Positions 43,316 through 51,239 of a stretch of 64,000 nt of DNA are shown here, in pieces. Made by a program: the position numbers and the translations under genes. Under the pieces are notes generated by a model. It saw only the letters and a list, made by a program, of their open reading frames with translations. It did not search any database and was not told where the DNA came from. This DNA comes from an uncultured Clostridia bacterium (GTDB taxonomy: Bacteria; Bacillota; Clostridia; Christensenellales; Aristaeellaceae). How positions within the stretch are numbered: the first letter of the stretch is position 1; every line of letters begins with the position of its first letter. The DNA is taken from positions 28,115 through 92,114 of the forward strand of contig CAKURR010000011.1 of NCBI GenBank assembly GCA_934675735.1, given 5' to 3'.

Positions 43316-44719
43316 GTGAACGACATCTATCCGGATTTGGCGCTGCTCGCGCAGCCCGATCGTCGGGCCATCTGCTGCCTGACGGTGGAAAACGCGGGCG
43401 AAAAACTCACGGGGCTTCTGAACAAGAAGCCTTTTTCGCGTTACGACGAAAACGGGCGCACGGCGCTGCTCTTCGACGAAGCGCAGAGCGCAGAGTGGCG
43501 CGCGGATATCGAGCGCATTCTGCGGGAAAGCGGTCTTTGCGCGGGGCTGAGCGGGCCGTTTGCGCTGGCCGCGTCGGCGCGCGGCTGCCTGACCAAGGCA
43601 CGCATCGCGCTGGAAACGGGCCGCGCCGTTGCGCCCGGGCGCATGCTGTATGATATGGAGACCTACGGCGAGGCGGCGCTTCTGCGCGCGGCGAAGGCGG
43701 CGCTGGAGGCGCAGGGCTTCTGCGCGGCGGATTTCTGCGACGCGGCGATTGAGGGCCTTGCGCGGCTCGACGAGCAGGAACAGGCGCAGTATGTGCGCAG
43801 TCTGCATGCGTATCTGAGCAGCGGGCTGAACCTGCGGCACGCGGCGGAGACGCTGAGCGTGCACCGCAACACGCTGGCTTACCGCATGCGCCGAATCGAA
43901 GAACGCTTTGCGCTGGATTTGAGCGACATGAACACCTGCTTTGAGCTGCTGTTTGCGCTCTGGCTCAGGGAAGGCGTCGGCGGCGAAACGCGTCCCGAGG
44001 CGGACGCGCCGTTTGACGGCGGCGCGGCGCGCGCGGCGCTTTGGCGCTTTGCCGAGCGCGCGGACGGGGGAAGCGCGCCGAGCGGCGGTCGTTTTGCGCT
44101 CGCCGTCGCGGCGGTCGGCGTGGGCGGCCTGAGCGACGCAAAGCGCGCGAAACTGACGCTGGCGCTGTGCGGCCTGCCGCAAAACCCCGTCGCGGCGTTT
44201 GACGACGAGACGCTGTTTTTCGCGCTCCCACCCGAAAGTATCGGCGCGTTTGCCGAGGCGGCGGGGCCGCTGTGCGAGGCGGCGCGCGCGGGCATGGCGG
44301 TTTCTCAGCCGTTTGCGTTTGAGCGGCTGAACGTGCAGCTTCGGCTCTGTCGGTTTGCGCTGCTGGCGGCGGGCGCGCAGACGGTGTATCTGCGCGATAT
44401 CGGCTCGACACTGTTCTTCATGGCGCTGGAGCGGAAGATGTCCCTCGCGCCGTATCTGTGCGAGGACGTCATCCGCGTGATGGATGAGGACGCGACGCGC
44501 GGCTCGGCGCTTTCGCGGGCGCTGTACGCCTATCTGCTGAACTTTATGGATTTGAAAAAAGCCGCCCGCCAGCTGGGCATTCACCGCAACACGCTGGAAT
44601 ATCAGGTGCGCAAGATGGAGGCCGTCATCGGCGGCCGCCCCGACGGGCAGAAGCGGCTGATGATGATGTGCACCTACAAGATGCTGGCGCTGCCGGATGC
44701 GGGCGTTTTCGACATGTAA
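43316..44719 (+). CDS. PucR/CdaR-type transcriptional regulator with two HTH_30 modules
   Basis: A 467-residue regulator. Two copies of the PucR C-terminal helix-turn-helix are present: residues about 163-198 (LNLRHAAETLSVHRNTLAYR, MRRIEERF) and about 406-440 (MDLKKAARQLGIHRNTLEYQ, VRKMEAV). Each follows a region of similar length, so the protein looks like a tandem duplication of one sensor-HTH unit. GTG 43316 follows AAGGGGGGCG, 19 nt after the amidohydrolase stop, so it is probably co-transcribed. Regulatory targets are unknown; control of the upstream amidohydrolase is the obvious guess. Confidence 0.85.
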   Translation: MNDIYPDLALLAQPDRRAICCLTVENAGEKLTGLLNKKPFSRYDENGRTALLFDEAQSAEWRADIERILRESGLCAGLSGPFALAASARGCLTKARIALETGRAVAPGRMLYDMETYGEAALLRAAKAALEAQGFCAADFCDAAIEGLARLDEQEQAQYVRSLHAYLSSGLNLRHAAETLSVHRNTLAYRMRRIEERFALDLSDMNTCFELLFALWLREGVGGETRPEADAPFDGGAARAALWRFAERADGGSAPSGGRFALAVAAVGVGGLSDAKRAKLTLALCGLPQNPVAAFDDETLFFALPPESIGAFAEAAGPLCEAARAGMAVSQPFAFERLNVQLRLCRFALLAAGAQTVYLRDIGSTLFFMALERKMSLAPYLCEDVIRVMDEDATRGSALSRALYAYLLNFMDLKKAARQLGIHRNTLEYQVRKMEAVIGGRPDGQKRLMMMCTYKMLALPDAGVFDM

Positions 44720-44781
44720 AATCTTACAAAGCCACGATGCGCGAAAAGGAGAAAAGAGTCGCAAAAATTTCACAAAACGGC

Positions 44782-44810
44782 TTGCATAGGCTGCGCGGAT
44801 GTGATATACT
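44782..44810 (+). promoter_or_regulatory. Sigma-A promoter of the tat operon
   Basis: TTGCAT (44782-44787), 17-bp spacer, TATACT (44805-44810); start about 44817. Confidence 0.72.
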
Positions 44811-44829
44811 GCGTTCAGTACAAAAACGG

Positions 44830-44849
44830 CTTTGTAAAAAATTACAAAG
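44830..44849. promoter_or_regulatory. 20-bp perfect palindrome in the tat leader
   Basis: CTTTGTAA-AAAA-TTACAAAG, at about +14 to +33 of the predicted transcript; a lone TTACAAAG half-site lies upstream at 44724-44731. Candidate repressor operator. Confidence 0.6.
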
Positions 44850-44874
44850 CGAACGAAGTCGGGAGGATTCACGA

Positions 44875-45369
44875 ATGGCAAAAATCGGTTCGATGGAGCT
44901 GATTGTCATCCTGATTGTCGCGATGCTGGCCATCGGCCCGGAGCGCCTGCCCAAGGCGGCGCGCACGCTGGGCAAGGCGGTCGGCTCGTTCAAAAAATAT
45001 ATGAACGACGCGACGAGCGATTTGCGCGAGGCCAGCGACGAGTTCCGCGAAGTGAGCGATGAAATCGCGGACGCGCAGAAAACCATGCGCAAGGCGTTCA
45101 GGGACGCGGACGATGAAATCAGCAAGACGAAAAAAGAAGCGGACGAAAAACTGAATCCCAAAAAGAAAAAGAAGAAAAAGCCCGTCGAGCCGGAAACGGA
45201 CGAGACGGACGACAAGCCCGAACCGCCGAAGGACGAAACGAAGGCGGAAGAAAGCAAAGAAGAAAGCCAAACCGAGGCCAAGGCCGAAGCGGCGCAGCCG
45301 GAGGACGGCGCGCAGACCGAACAACAAAGCGAAGCAAACGACGCTCAGCGGAGCGCTGACGCCGAATAA
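44875..45369 (+). CDS. tatA: Sec-independent translocase TatA/TatB-type protein, long
   Basis: A 164-residue single-span protein. The N-terminal membrane helix (MELIVILIVAMLAIGPERLPKA) with the conserved F/G-P hinge (GPERLP) and amphipathic helix (TLGKAVGSFKKYMNDATSDL) define the TatA/B family; GPERLPKAAR is TatB-like. It continues into a long Lys-run and Glu/Asp/Pro-rich tail (about 95-164). With the next two genes it forms the twin-arginine translocase that exports folded proteins. GGGAGGA precedes ATG 44875. Confidence 0.9.
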   Translation: MAKIGSMELIVILIVAMLAIGPERLPKAARTLGKAVGSFKKYMNDATSDLREASDEFREVSDEIADAQKTMRKAFRDADDEISKTKKEADEKLNPKKKKKKKPVEPETDETDDKPEPPKDETKAEESKEESQTEAKAEAAQPEDGAQTEQQSEANDAQRSADAE

Positions 45370-45384
45370 AGGAGGAACTTTTTT

Positions 45385-45633
45385 ATGGGTAAGATTGGAA
45401 CGACCGAACTGCTGGTTGTGCTGGCGATTGTGTTGATTATCTTTGGGCCGAAAGCGCTGCCGAAGCTGGGCCGCTCGCTGGGCAAGACGCTGGGCAGCTT
45501 CCGCAAGGGCATGAACGACGGCGCGGACGACGATGACGAGGACGACGAGGAAGAAGTCGTCGTGAAGAAAAAGAAGAAAAAGCCCGCCGCCAAGAAGGAC
45601 GACGATGAGGACGACGAGGAAGAGGACGCCTGA
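45385..45633 (+). CDS. tatA: Sec-independent translocase TatA
   Basis: An 82-residue classical TatA: GTTELLVVLAIVLIIFGPKA, hinge FGPKALPKLGRSLG, amphipathic helix, then an Asp/Glu block, a run of Lys and another acidic block. AAAGGAGG precedes ATG 45385; 15 nt downstream of the longer TatA/B. Confidence 0.95.
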   Translation: MGKIGTTELLVVLAIVLIIFGPKALPKLGRSLGKTLGSFRKGMNDGADDDDEDDEEEVVVKKKKKKPAAKKDDDEDDEEEDA

Positions 45634-45714
45634 TTTCAAAACGGGATACGGATGCTTCTCTCCGAGCGAGGGAAGCATCTCTTCTGCAAAAAACGAAACG
45701 GACGGTGAAATGAG

Positions 45715-46509
45715 ATGAGCGCGAAAAACGATCAGGCCAATATGTCGCTGGTGGGCCATCTGCGTGAAATCCGCAATCGCATCGCGCTGAGCGTGACCGC
45801 GCTGGTGGTTGCGTTCGTCGCGTGCTTTGCCATCATCAAGCCGCTGGCCAACGCCATGCTGCAAATGGGCCTGGACGCGGGCTTCCAATACGTGTATCTG
45901 TCCCCGTCGGAACTGCTCACCTCGTATTTCAAGCTGGCGCTCGTGCTGGCGGTCGTGGTGGTTTCGCCGCTGCTGGTCTTTGAAATCTGGGGCTTTGTCG
46001 CGCCGGCACTCACCAAAAAAGAAAAGCGGGCCATCAAGCCCGCGCTTCTGGGCGGATTTTTCTTCTTCTGTCTGGGCGCGCTGTTCAGCTACATGATCGC
46101 CCTGCCGTTCATGATTCAGTTCCTGGTCAATTTCAGCGCGTCGGATTTCATCAGCTCGGCGATTTCCGTCGCCAGCTATCTGGATTTCATGATCGGCATG
46201 CTGCTGACCTTCGGCGTTGTGTTTGAAGAGCCGATGCTCGCCTTTGTGCTCACCAAGCTCGGCATTCTCACGCCGGATATTCTGCGCAAGGTGCGGCGCT
46301 ATGCCATTCCGGTGATTTTCGTTATCGCGGCGGTCATCACGCCGCCGGACGTCGTCTCTCAGTTCATGGTCGCCGTGCCGATGATTGGCCTGTATGAGCT
46401 GAGCATCCTGATTTCGTCTGTCATCTATAAGAAAAAGCAGAGTGAGGACGATGAGGATGACGACGAGGACGATGAAGAAGAAGAGGACGAAGAGGATGAC
46501 GACGAATAA
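45715..46509 (+). CDS. tatC: Sec-independent translocase TatC
   Basis: A 264-residue six-span TatC with the N-terminal MSLVGHLREIRNRI motif that binds twin-arginine signals, FEEPMLAFVLTKLGIL in the third loop region and a late ITPPDVVSQFMVAVPM. Unusual strongly acidic C-terminus of about 25 residues (Asp/Glu blocks after KKKQSE). Completes the Tat operon. Confidence 0.96.
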   Translation: MSAKNDQANMSLVGHLREIRNRIALSVTALVVAFVACFAIIKPLANAMLQMGLDAGFQYVYLSPSELLTSYFKLALVLAVVVVSPLLVFEIWGFVAPALTKKEKRAIKPALLGGFFFFCLGALFSYMIALPFMIQFLVNFSASDFISSAISVASYLDFMIGMLLTFGVVFEEPMLAFVLTKLGILTPDILRKVRRYAIPVIFVIAAVITPPDVVSQFMVAVPMIGLYELSILISSVIYKKKQSEDDEDDDEDDEEEEDEEDDDE

Positions 46510-46517
46510 GAGCAATC

Positions 46518-46541
46518 AAAAAGAGCCGTAAAGGCTCTTTC
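46518..46541 (+). terminator. Terminator after tatC
   Basis: AAAGAGCC-GTAAA-GGCTCTTT; weak T-tract. Confidence 0.7.
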
Positions 46542-46555
46542 AGACTGTGGACAAA

Positions 46556-46590
46556 AAGCTATTCTCCCCCCGAAGGGGGGAGAATAGCCC
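46556..46590. repeat. Perfect hairpin between duplicated terminators
   Basis: GCTATTCTCCCCCC-GAA-GGGGGGAGAATAGC; sits between two copies of the AAAGAGCC hairpin. Confidence 0.6.
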
Positions 46591-46662
46591 TTTTCGCAAA
46601 TGAAAGAATGGCTGAATTTCTTGATTTTGCTATTCAAGCCAAGTTTGCTTATGTCAACAAGC

Positions 46663-46690
46663 TGAAAGAGCCGTAAAGGCTCTTTTTTGA
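46663..46690. terminator. Second copy of the AAGAGCC terminator
   Basis: AAAGAGCC-GTAAA-GGCTCTTT then TTTGATTTT; the same stem and loop as at 46518-46541. It could terminate either tat readthrough or the convergent LysR gene. Confidence 0.7.
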
Positions 46691-46719
46691 TTTTATAGGG
46701 AATGGCAGCAAATCGGCCG

Positions 46720-47637
46720 CTACAGCCTGTACGCCGTCATCGCCCTGAACCGATTGCTCATCATGGCGTGGAGCGTCTGGGCGTAGGGTGTGAGCGGCAT
46801 ATCCTTCGGGTGCGCCATATACAGCGGGGCGAAGAGCGTGTCGCTCAGGCGGTAATGCGAAAGCTGCTGCATGGCGGGCGTGTCGCTCAGCAGGGTGATG
46901 AACGGGCAGAGCATCACCAGCGAGCCGCCTGCGCAGACGCGCTTGGCACACTGGGAATCATCCGTGCGGAGGGCGACGAAGGGCGAAAGCCCCGCGCGGG
47001 CGAGCAGCTCGTCGTAGGCGCGGGCGAACGGCAGGGTTTCGGCGGGCAGAACAAACCGCTCCCCTTCGCACGCGCTTAGGCTTACGGTCGAGCCGGAGGG
47101 GATGCGCTGGGCGAGCTTCGTCTTGCGGCCGGCCAGCAGCACGACTTCGTCGGACGCGATGAGCTGATAATCCAGCTTGTCGTTGTCGGCTTCGCCGGAG
47201 ATGAGCGCCATATCCAGCTCGCTGCCCAGCAGCATGCGCTCCAGCTCGACACAGGGCGGGGAGACGGTCTGCACGCGCACTTCGGGGTAGGCGGCCTGAA
47301 ACTCGGCGAGCACCTGCGGCAGAAGCTCGTCGGCGCGCCGCTGGGGCAGGCCGAGACGCAGCAGGCCCGCGGTATGGCCGGAGAGCGCGGCGAGGGATTC
47401 GTTCATCTGCGTTTCGATTTGCAGAAAGCGGCGTGCGGCCTGCACGTAGATTTGCCCGGCAGGGGTGAGCGAGACGGGCGTTGTGCTGCGCGCGAAGATG
47501 GGCGCGCCGAGCTGCTGCTCGATCTGCCGAATCTGCTGGGAGAGCGTCGGCTGGGTGACGAAAAGCGATTTGGCCGCCGCGGTGAAGCTGCCTTCACGAA
47601 CGACGGCGAGCACGAGTTGAGCATGTCTGGTATTCAT
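46720..47637 (-). CDS. LysR family transcriptional regulator
   Basis: A 305-residue LysR protein: N-terminal winged helix (AVVREGSFTAAAKSLFVTQP followed by TLSQQIRQIEQQLG), linker helix, then the two-lobed effector-binding domain (RLGLPQRRADELLPQVLAEF onwards). GGAGG is 5 nt before ATG 47637; an upstream in-frame start adds two residues. The regulator is not clearly paired with a target; Tat genes lie convergent downstream, and upstream lies a repeat-rich gap before the aminopeptidase. Confidence 0.93.
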   Translation of the reverse strand: MNTRHAQLVLAVVREGSFTAAAKSLFVTQPTLSQQIRQIEQQLGAPIFARSTTPVSLTPAGQIYVQAARRFLQIETQMNESLAALSGHTAGLLRLGLPQRRADELLPQVLAEFQAAYPEVRVQTVSPPCVELERMLLGSELDMALISGEADNDKLDYQLIASDEVVLLAGRKTKLAQRIPSGSTVSLSACEGERFVLPAETLPFARAYDELLARAGLSPFVALRTDDSQCAKRVCAGGSLVMLCPFITLLSDTPAMQQLSHYRLSDTLFAPLYMAHPKDMPLTPYAQTLHAMMSNRFRAMTAYRL

Positions 47638-47652
47638 GAGCACCTCCGTGTG

Positions 47653-47790
47653 GGGGAAAGTTCGAGACTCTGTCTCGAGCTCCGGCAGGAACCCGGAACG
47701 TCACTCGCTGTGTCCCGCGCAGCGGGCGTTCGTTCCGTTCCCGCACTTCCCACTTACATTCGCTTCGCGAATGAATCGTATCTGACTGTT
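47653..47790. repeat. Degenerate palindromic sequence upstream of the LysR gene
   Basis: GTTCGAGACT/GTCTCGAGC and CCCGCGCAGCGGG hairpins plus TTCGCTTCGCGAA suggest a rearranged family A element; not a clean copy. Confidence 0.4.
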
Positions 47791-47860
47791 ATTTTAGCGA
47801 AAAAAAGGAGGTTTGTAAACCTTCGCAAGAATAAAGTCAAAAACATTGAGCGTCCGTTTA

Positions 47861-47944
47861 TCGCGAAGCGATAAACGAAAGAGGGAAGTCCGGAAACCTC
47901 AGGTTTCTGGTAGGGCTTGGGACGAAGTCCCAAAAACCCCTTCC
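47861..47944. repeat. Three-hairpin intergenic element (family A, copy 7)
   Basis: TTTATCGCGAAGCGATAAA, then CGGAAACCTCAGGTTTCTG, then TTGGGACGAAGTCCCAA and AACCCCTTCCC. Confidence 0.75.
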
Positions 47945-48001
47945 CGCGCGCGTGTTATAGGTGTATAATAAGACTACATCTGAAAGACGGAGGGATTTGC
48001 G

Positions 48002-49795
48002 ATGCAGGTTACGGAAAAAATCGCCGCGTTTCGGGCGCGGATGAAGGATGAGAACTTTGCCGCGGTCATCGTGCCGACGGCGGACAGCCATGCTTCGGAA
48101 TATATTGCCGACCATTTTAAGACGCGTCAGTGGCTTTCCGGCTTCACCGGCTCGGCGGGCACGCTCGTCGTCGGCGAAAACGAGGCGGCGCTGTTTGTGG
48201 ACGGCCGATACTTCATCCAGGCCGAACAGCAGATTGCCGGCAGCGGCATCACCCTGATGCGCATGGGTACGGCGGGCACGCCGACGCTGGAGGAATACCT
48301 CGCGAAATTGCTGCATGAAAACGACGCGCTGGGCGTGGATTTCGGCGTGATCAGCGAAAAATTCGCCGAGGATATGCGCGCGGCGGTCGCGGGCAGCGGC
48401 GCGCTGCTGCGCGATACGGGCGACTGGTTTAACGATTTGTGGACGGATCGCCCGCCGATGCCGAAGGAAAAGGCGTTCATCCTCGACGAGCGGTATGCAG
48501 GCGAAAGCGTGCAGAATAAGGTCGCCGCGATTCGCAAGGTCATGGCCGAGCGCGGCGCACAGCTGCATGTGCTCAACGTGCTGGATGATATCGCGTGGGT
48601 GCTCAACGTGCGCGGCGGCGACGTGCTCAATACGCCCGTGGTGATGAGCTATCTGGTCATCGGGCAGAAGCACGCCAACTGGTTCGTCGATGAAACCAAG
48701 GTCGATGCGGAAATGCGCAGGACGCTCGCCGACGAGGGCGTGAACGTGCGCGGCTATGATGATATCATTCCGGCTTTGCAGGGGCTTGAACCGGACGTCA
48801 AGGTGCTGGCGGATGCATCCAAGCTGACCGCCGCCCTGATGAGCGCGCTGGAAAAGGCCGAAATCATCCGCGCGGAAAACCCCTCCACGCGCATGAAGGC
48901 CATCAAAAACGAGGTCGAGCTGGAAAACCTTCGCAAGGCGCATGTGAAGGACGGCGCGGCGGTGACGCACCTGATGTATTGGCTCAAGCAGAACGTCGGC
49001 AAAATCCCGATGACGGAAATCAGCGTCAGCGACAAGATGCTCGCCTTCCGCCAAGAGCAGGAGCACTTCCTCTCCCCGAGCTTCAACACCATCTGCGCCT
49101 ACCGCGCCAACGCCGCAATGATGCATTACAGCGCCACGCCAGAAACCGACGCGACCGTCGAGCCGCGCGACCTGCTGCTCATCGATTCCGGCGGACAGTA
49201 TCTGGAAGGTACGACGGATATCACCCGCACCTTCGCGCTCGGCCCCGTGACGGACGAGCAGAAGAAGCACTTCACGGCGGTGCTGTGCAGCATGCTGAAT
49301 CTGGCGAACGCCAAATTCCTGCACGGCATGACGGGCATCGGCCTGGATATCCTCGCGCGCGGCCCGATTTGGGATATGGGCATCGACTACCGCTGCGGCA
49401 CGGGCCACGGTGTCAGCTACCTGATGAGCGTGCACGAAGGGCCAAACAGCTTCCGCTGGTATAAATCCCCGGCCCGCAATGAGGATACCGTGCAGGAGCC
49501 GGGCATGGTGACCACCGACGAGCCGGGCGTGTATATCGAGGGCAGCCACGGCATCCGCACGGAGAACGAGCTGGTCTGCCGCAAGCTGGAGGAAAACGAA
49601 TACGGCCAGTTCCTCGGGTTTGAAATCATCACCTGCGCGCCCATCGATTTGGACGCGGTGGTGCCCGAGCAGATGAGCCCGCGCCAGCGCGGCTGGCTCA
49701 ACGACTACCACGCCTTTGTGCAGAAAACGCTTCTGCCGCTGATGCGTGACGACGACGAGCGCGCGTGGCTTAAGCACGCGACCCGCGCCATCTAA
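48002..49795 (+). CDS. Aminopeptidase P family protein (M24B, Xaa-Pro aminopeptidase)
   Basis: A 597-residue cytosolic enzyme of the long (three-domain) Xaa-Pro aminopeptidase type. Two creatinase-like N-terminal domains (about 1-300: GFTGSAGTLVV, ALFVDGRYFIQAE) precede the pita-bread catalytic domain with ligands in LLIDSGGQYLEGTTDITR (two Asp, about 396-407), GTGHGVSYLMSVHEGP (His about 475), TTDEPGVYIEG (Glu about 505) and TENELVC (Glu about 522). It removes N-terminal residues preceding proline. GGAGGG precedes ATG 48002; a TATAAT lies at 47964-47969. Followed by a terminator. Confidence 0.95.
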   Translation: MQVTEKIAAFRARMKDENFAAVIVPTADSHASEYIADHFKTRQWLSGFTGSAGTLVVGENEAALFVDGRYFIQAEQQIAGSGITLMRMGTAGTPTLEEYLAKLLHENDALGVDFGVISEKFAEDMRAAVAGSGALLRDTGDWFNDLWTDRPPMPKEKAFILDERYAGESVQNKVAAIRKVMAERGAQLHVLNVLDDIAWVLNVRGGDVLNTPVVMSYLVIGQKHANWFVDETKVDAEMRRTLADEGVNVRGYDDIIPALQGLEPDVKVLADASKLTAALMSALEKAEIIRAENPSTRMKAIKNEVELENLRKAHVKDGAAVTHLMYWLKQNVGKIPMTEISVSDKMLAFRQEQEHFLSPSFNTICAYRANAAMMHYSATPETDATVEPRDLLLIDSGGQYLEGTTDITRTFALGPVTDEQKKHFTAVLCSMLNLANAKFLHGMTGIGLDILARGPIWDMGIDYRCGTGHGVSYLMSVHEGPNSFRWYKSPARNEDTVQEPGMVTTDEPGVYIEGSHGIRTENELVCRKLEENEYGQFLGFEIITCAPIDLDAVVPEQMSPRQRGWLNDYHAFVQKTLLPLMRDDDERAWLKHATRAI

Positions 49796-49803
49796 TTGAA
49801 TTT

Positions 49804-49850
49804 TCGGAAAGCGCCCAAATCAGGTCTAGCATTTTGGGCGCTTTTCTTGT
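49804..49850 (+). terminator. Terminator after the Xaa-Pro aminopeptidase
   Basis: AAAGCGCCCAAA pairs with TTTGGGCGCTTTT across a 15-nt loop. Confidence 0.8.
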
Positions 49851-49924
49851 ATAATAAACGCAAGAATGTTTCTCCGTTTCACCGGAGTTGCACTTCCATA
49901 AACCAAACATGGAGGGATAGATCT

Positions 49925-50254
49925 ATGAAACTCATCATTGCAATTGTTCAGGATGAAGATGCGGGCCGCTTGGTTTCCGCACTGATGGATAAGGGATTCG
50001 GCGTCACGAAGCTGGCCACGACCGGCGGCTTCCTGCGCGCGGGCAACACCACGCTCATCAGCGGCGTGGAGGACGACAAGCTTCAGGATGCGCTCGACGT
50101 GATTGAAAAAATCTGCAAGAGCCGCGAACAGATTACCGCTTCCACCACGCCCATGGGCGGCGCGGGCGGCGTGTATGTGCCGTATCCGATTCGCGTGACG
50201 GTCGGCGGCGCGACGGTGTTCGTGCTGGAGGTCAGCCAGTTCCTCAAGGTGTAA
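49925..50254 (+). CDS. darA: Cyclic-di-AMP receptor DarA/PstA
   Basis: A 109-residue PII-like protein (DarA/PstA/YaaQ): MKLIIAIVQDEDAGRLVSAL at the start and the nucleotide loop TTGGFLRAGNTTL (31-43). Binds c-di-AMP as a trimer in related Bacillota. First gene of the conserved darA-holB-ricT cluster; GGAGGG precedes ATG 49925, and a TATAAT at about 49851 overlaps the tail of the upstream terminator. Confidence 0.95.
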   Translation: MKLIIAIVQDEDAGRLVSALMDKGFGVTKLATTGGFLRAGNTTLISGVEDDKLQDALDVIEKICKSREQITASTTPMGGAGGVYVPYPIRVTVGGATVFVLEVSQFLKV

Positions 50255-50255
50255 T

Positions 50256-51239
50256 ATGATTGCCTTTGCGGATCTTGCGGGGCAGTCTGCGCTCATCGGT
50301 CAACTGCAAAACGATTTTGCGCGGGGGAGCTATGTCCATGCCTACCTGCTGACAGGGCCGGGCGGCACGGGCAAACGTTCCGCCGCGCAGCTTTGCACTA
50401 TGGCCGCGCTCTGCCGCGGGGCGCATAAGCCCTGCGGGGTGTGCGGCCCGTGCCGGCGCGTGCTTTCGGGCACGCATCCGGACGTGCACACCGTCGTGCC
50501 TGAAAAGGGCAAGCAGCAAATCGGCGTCGGCGTGATGCGCGGCGTGCTCGACACCGTCGCGGTCAAGAGCTTTGAGGACGGCGCGAAGATCATCCTCATC
50601 CCGCAGGCCGAGCGGATGAACGCGGCCGCGCAGAACTGCCTGCTTAAAACGCTGGAGGAGCCGCCCGAGCGGACGGTGTTCTTCCTGATAACGGATCAGC
50701 CCGCGGCGCTGCTGCCGACGGTCGTTTCCCGCTGCCGCGTCGTGCGGTTTCATCCGCTGACGGAGGAAGCCTGCCAAAAGCGCCTGATTGCCCTCGGCCA
50801 AACGCCGGAGGCGGCGAAAAAAAAGGCGCGCATGGCGGAGGGCTGCGTCGGCCGCGCGCTGGAAATCGACGACAGCCGGCTCGAACTGCGCATGGAGCTG
50901 ACGCACAACGTGTTTTCGGTTCACCGCCCGTCGGATGCGCTCGGCGTGGTGAACGTTTATAAGGAGGATAAGGAGCGGCAGCAGCTTGTGCTGGATACGC
51001 TGGAAATCGCGCTGCGCGACATTCTGGTGCAGCAGGCGGGCGGCGCATCCATTGCCGACGCGGGCTACGCACGCGAAGCGCTGGATTATGCGGCCCGCGT
51101 GCCGCTCTCGGGGGGCCTGACGCTGATGGAAACGCTGCGGCGCGCGCGCATGATGCTCGCCGGCAACGTCGCGTTCGCCTCGGCGTTTGAAACCATCCTG
51201 CTTCAAATATCGGAGGAATATGCCAAATGGCCATGGTAA
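50256..51239 (+). CDS. holB: DNA polymerase III subunit delta'
   Basis: A 327-residue clamp-loader ATPase-fold subunit: YLLTGPGGTGKRSAA in the P-loop position, a zinc module CGVCGPCRRVLSGTHPDV, and the SRC motif in VVSRCRVV. Helps load the beta clamp. ATG 50256 starts 1 nt after the darA stop; overlaps ricT by 13 nt. Confidence 0.92.
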   Translation: MIAFADLAGQSALIGQLQNDFARGSYVHAYLLTGPGGTGKRSAAQLCTMAALCRGAHKPCGVCGPCRRVLSGTHPDVHTVVPEKGKQQIGVGVMRGVLDTVAVKSFEDGAKIILIPQAERMNAAAQNCLLKTLEEPPERTVFFLITDQPAALLPTVVSRCRVVRFHPLTEEACQKRLIALGQTPEAAKKKARMAEGCVGRALEIDDSRLELRMELTHNVFSVHRPSDALGVVNVYKEDKERQQLVLDTLEIALRDILVQQAGGASIADAGYAREALDYAARVPLSGGLTLMETLRRARMMLAGNVAFASAFETILLQISEEYAKWPW

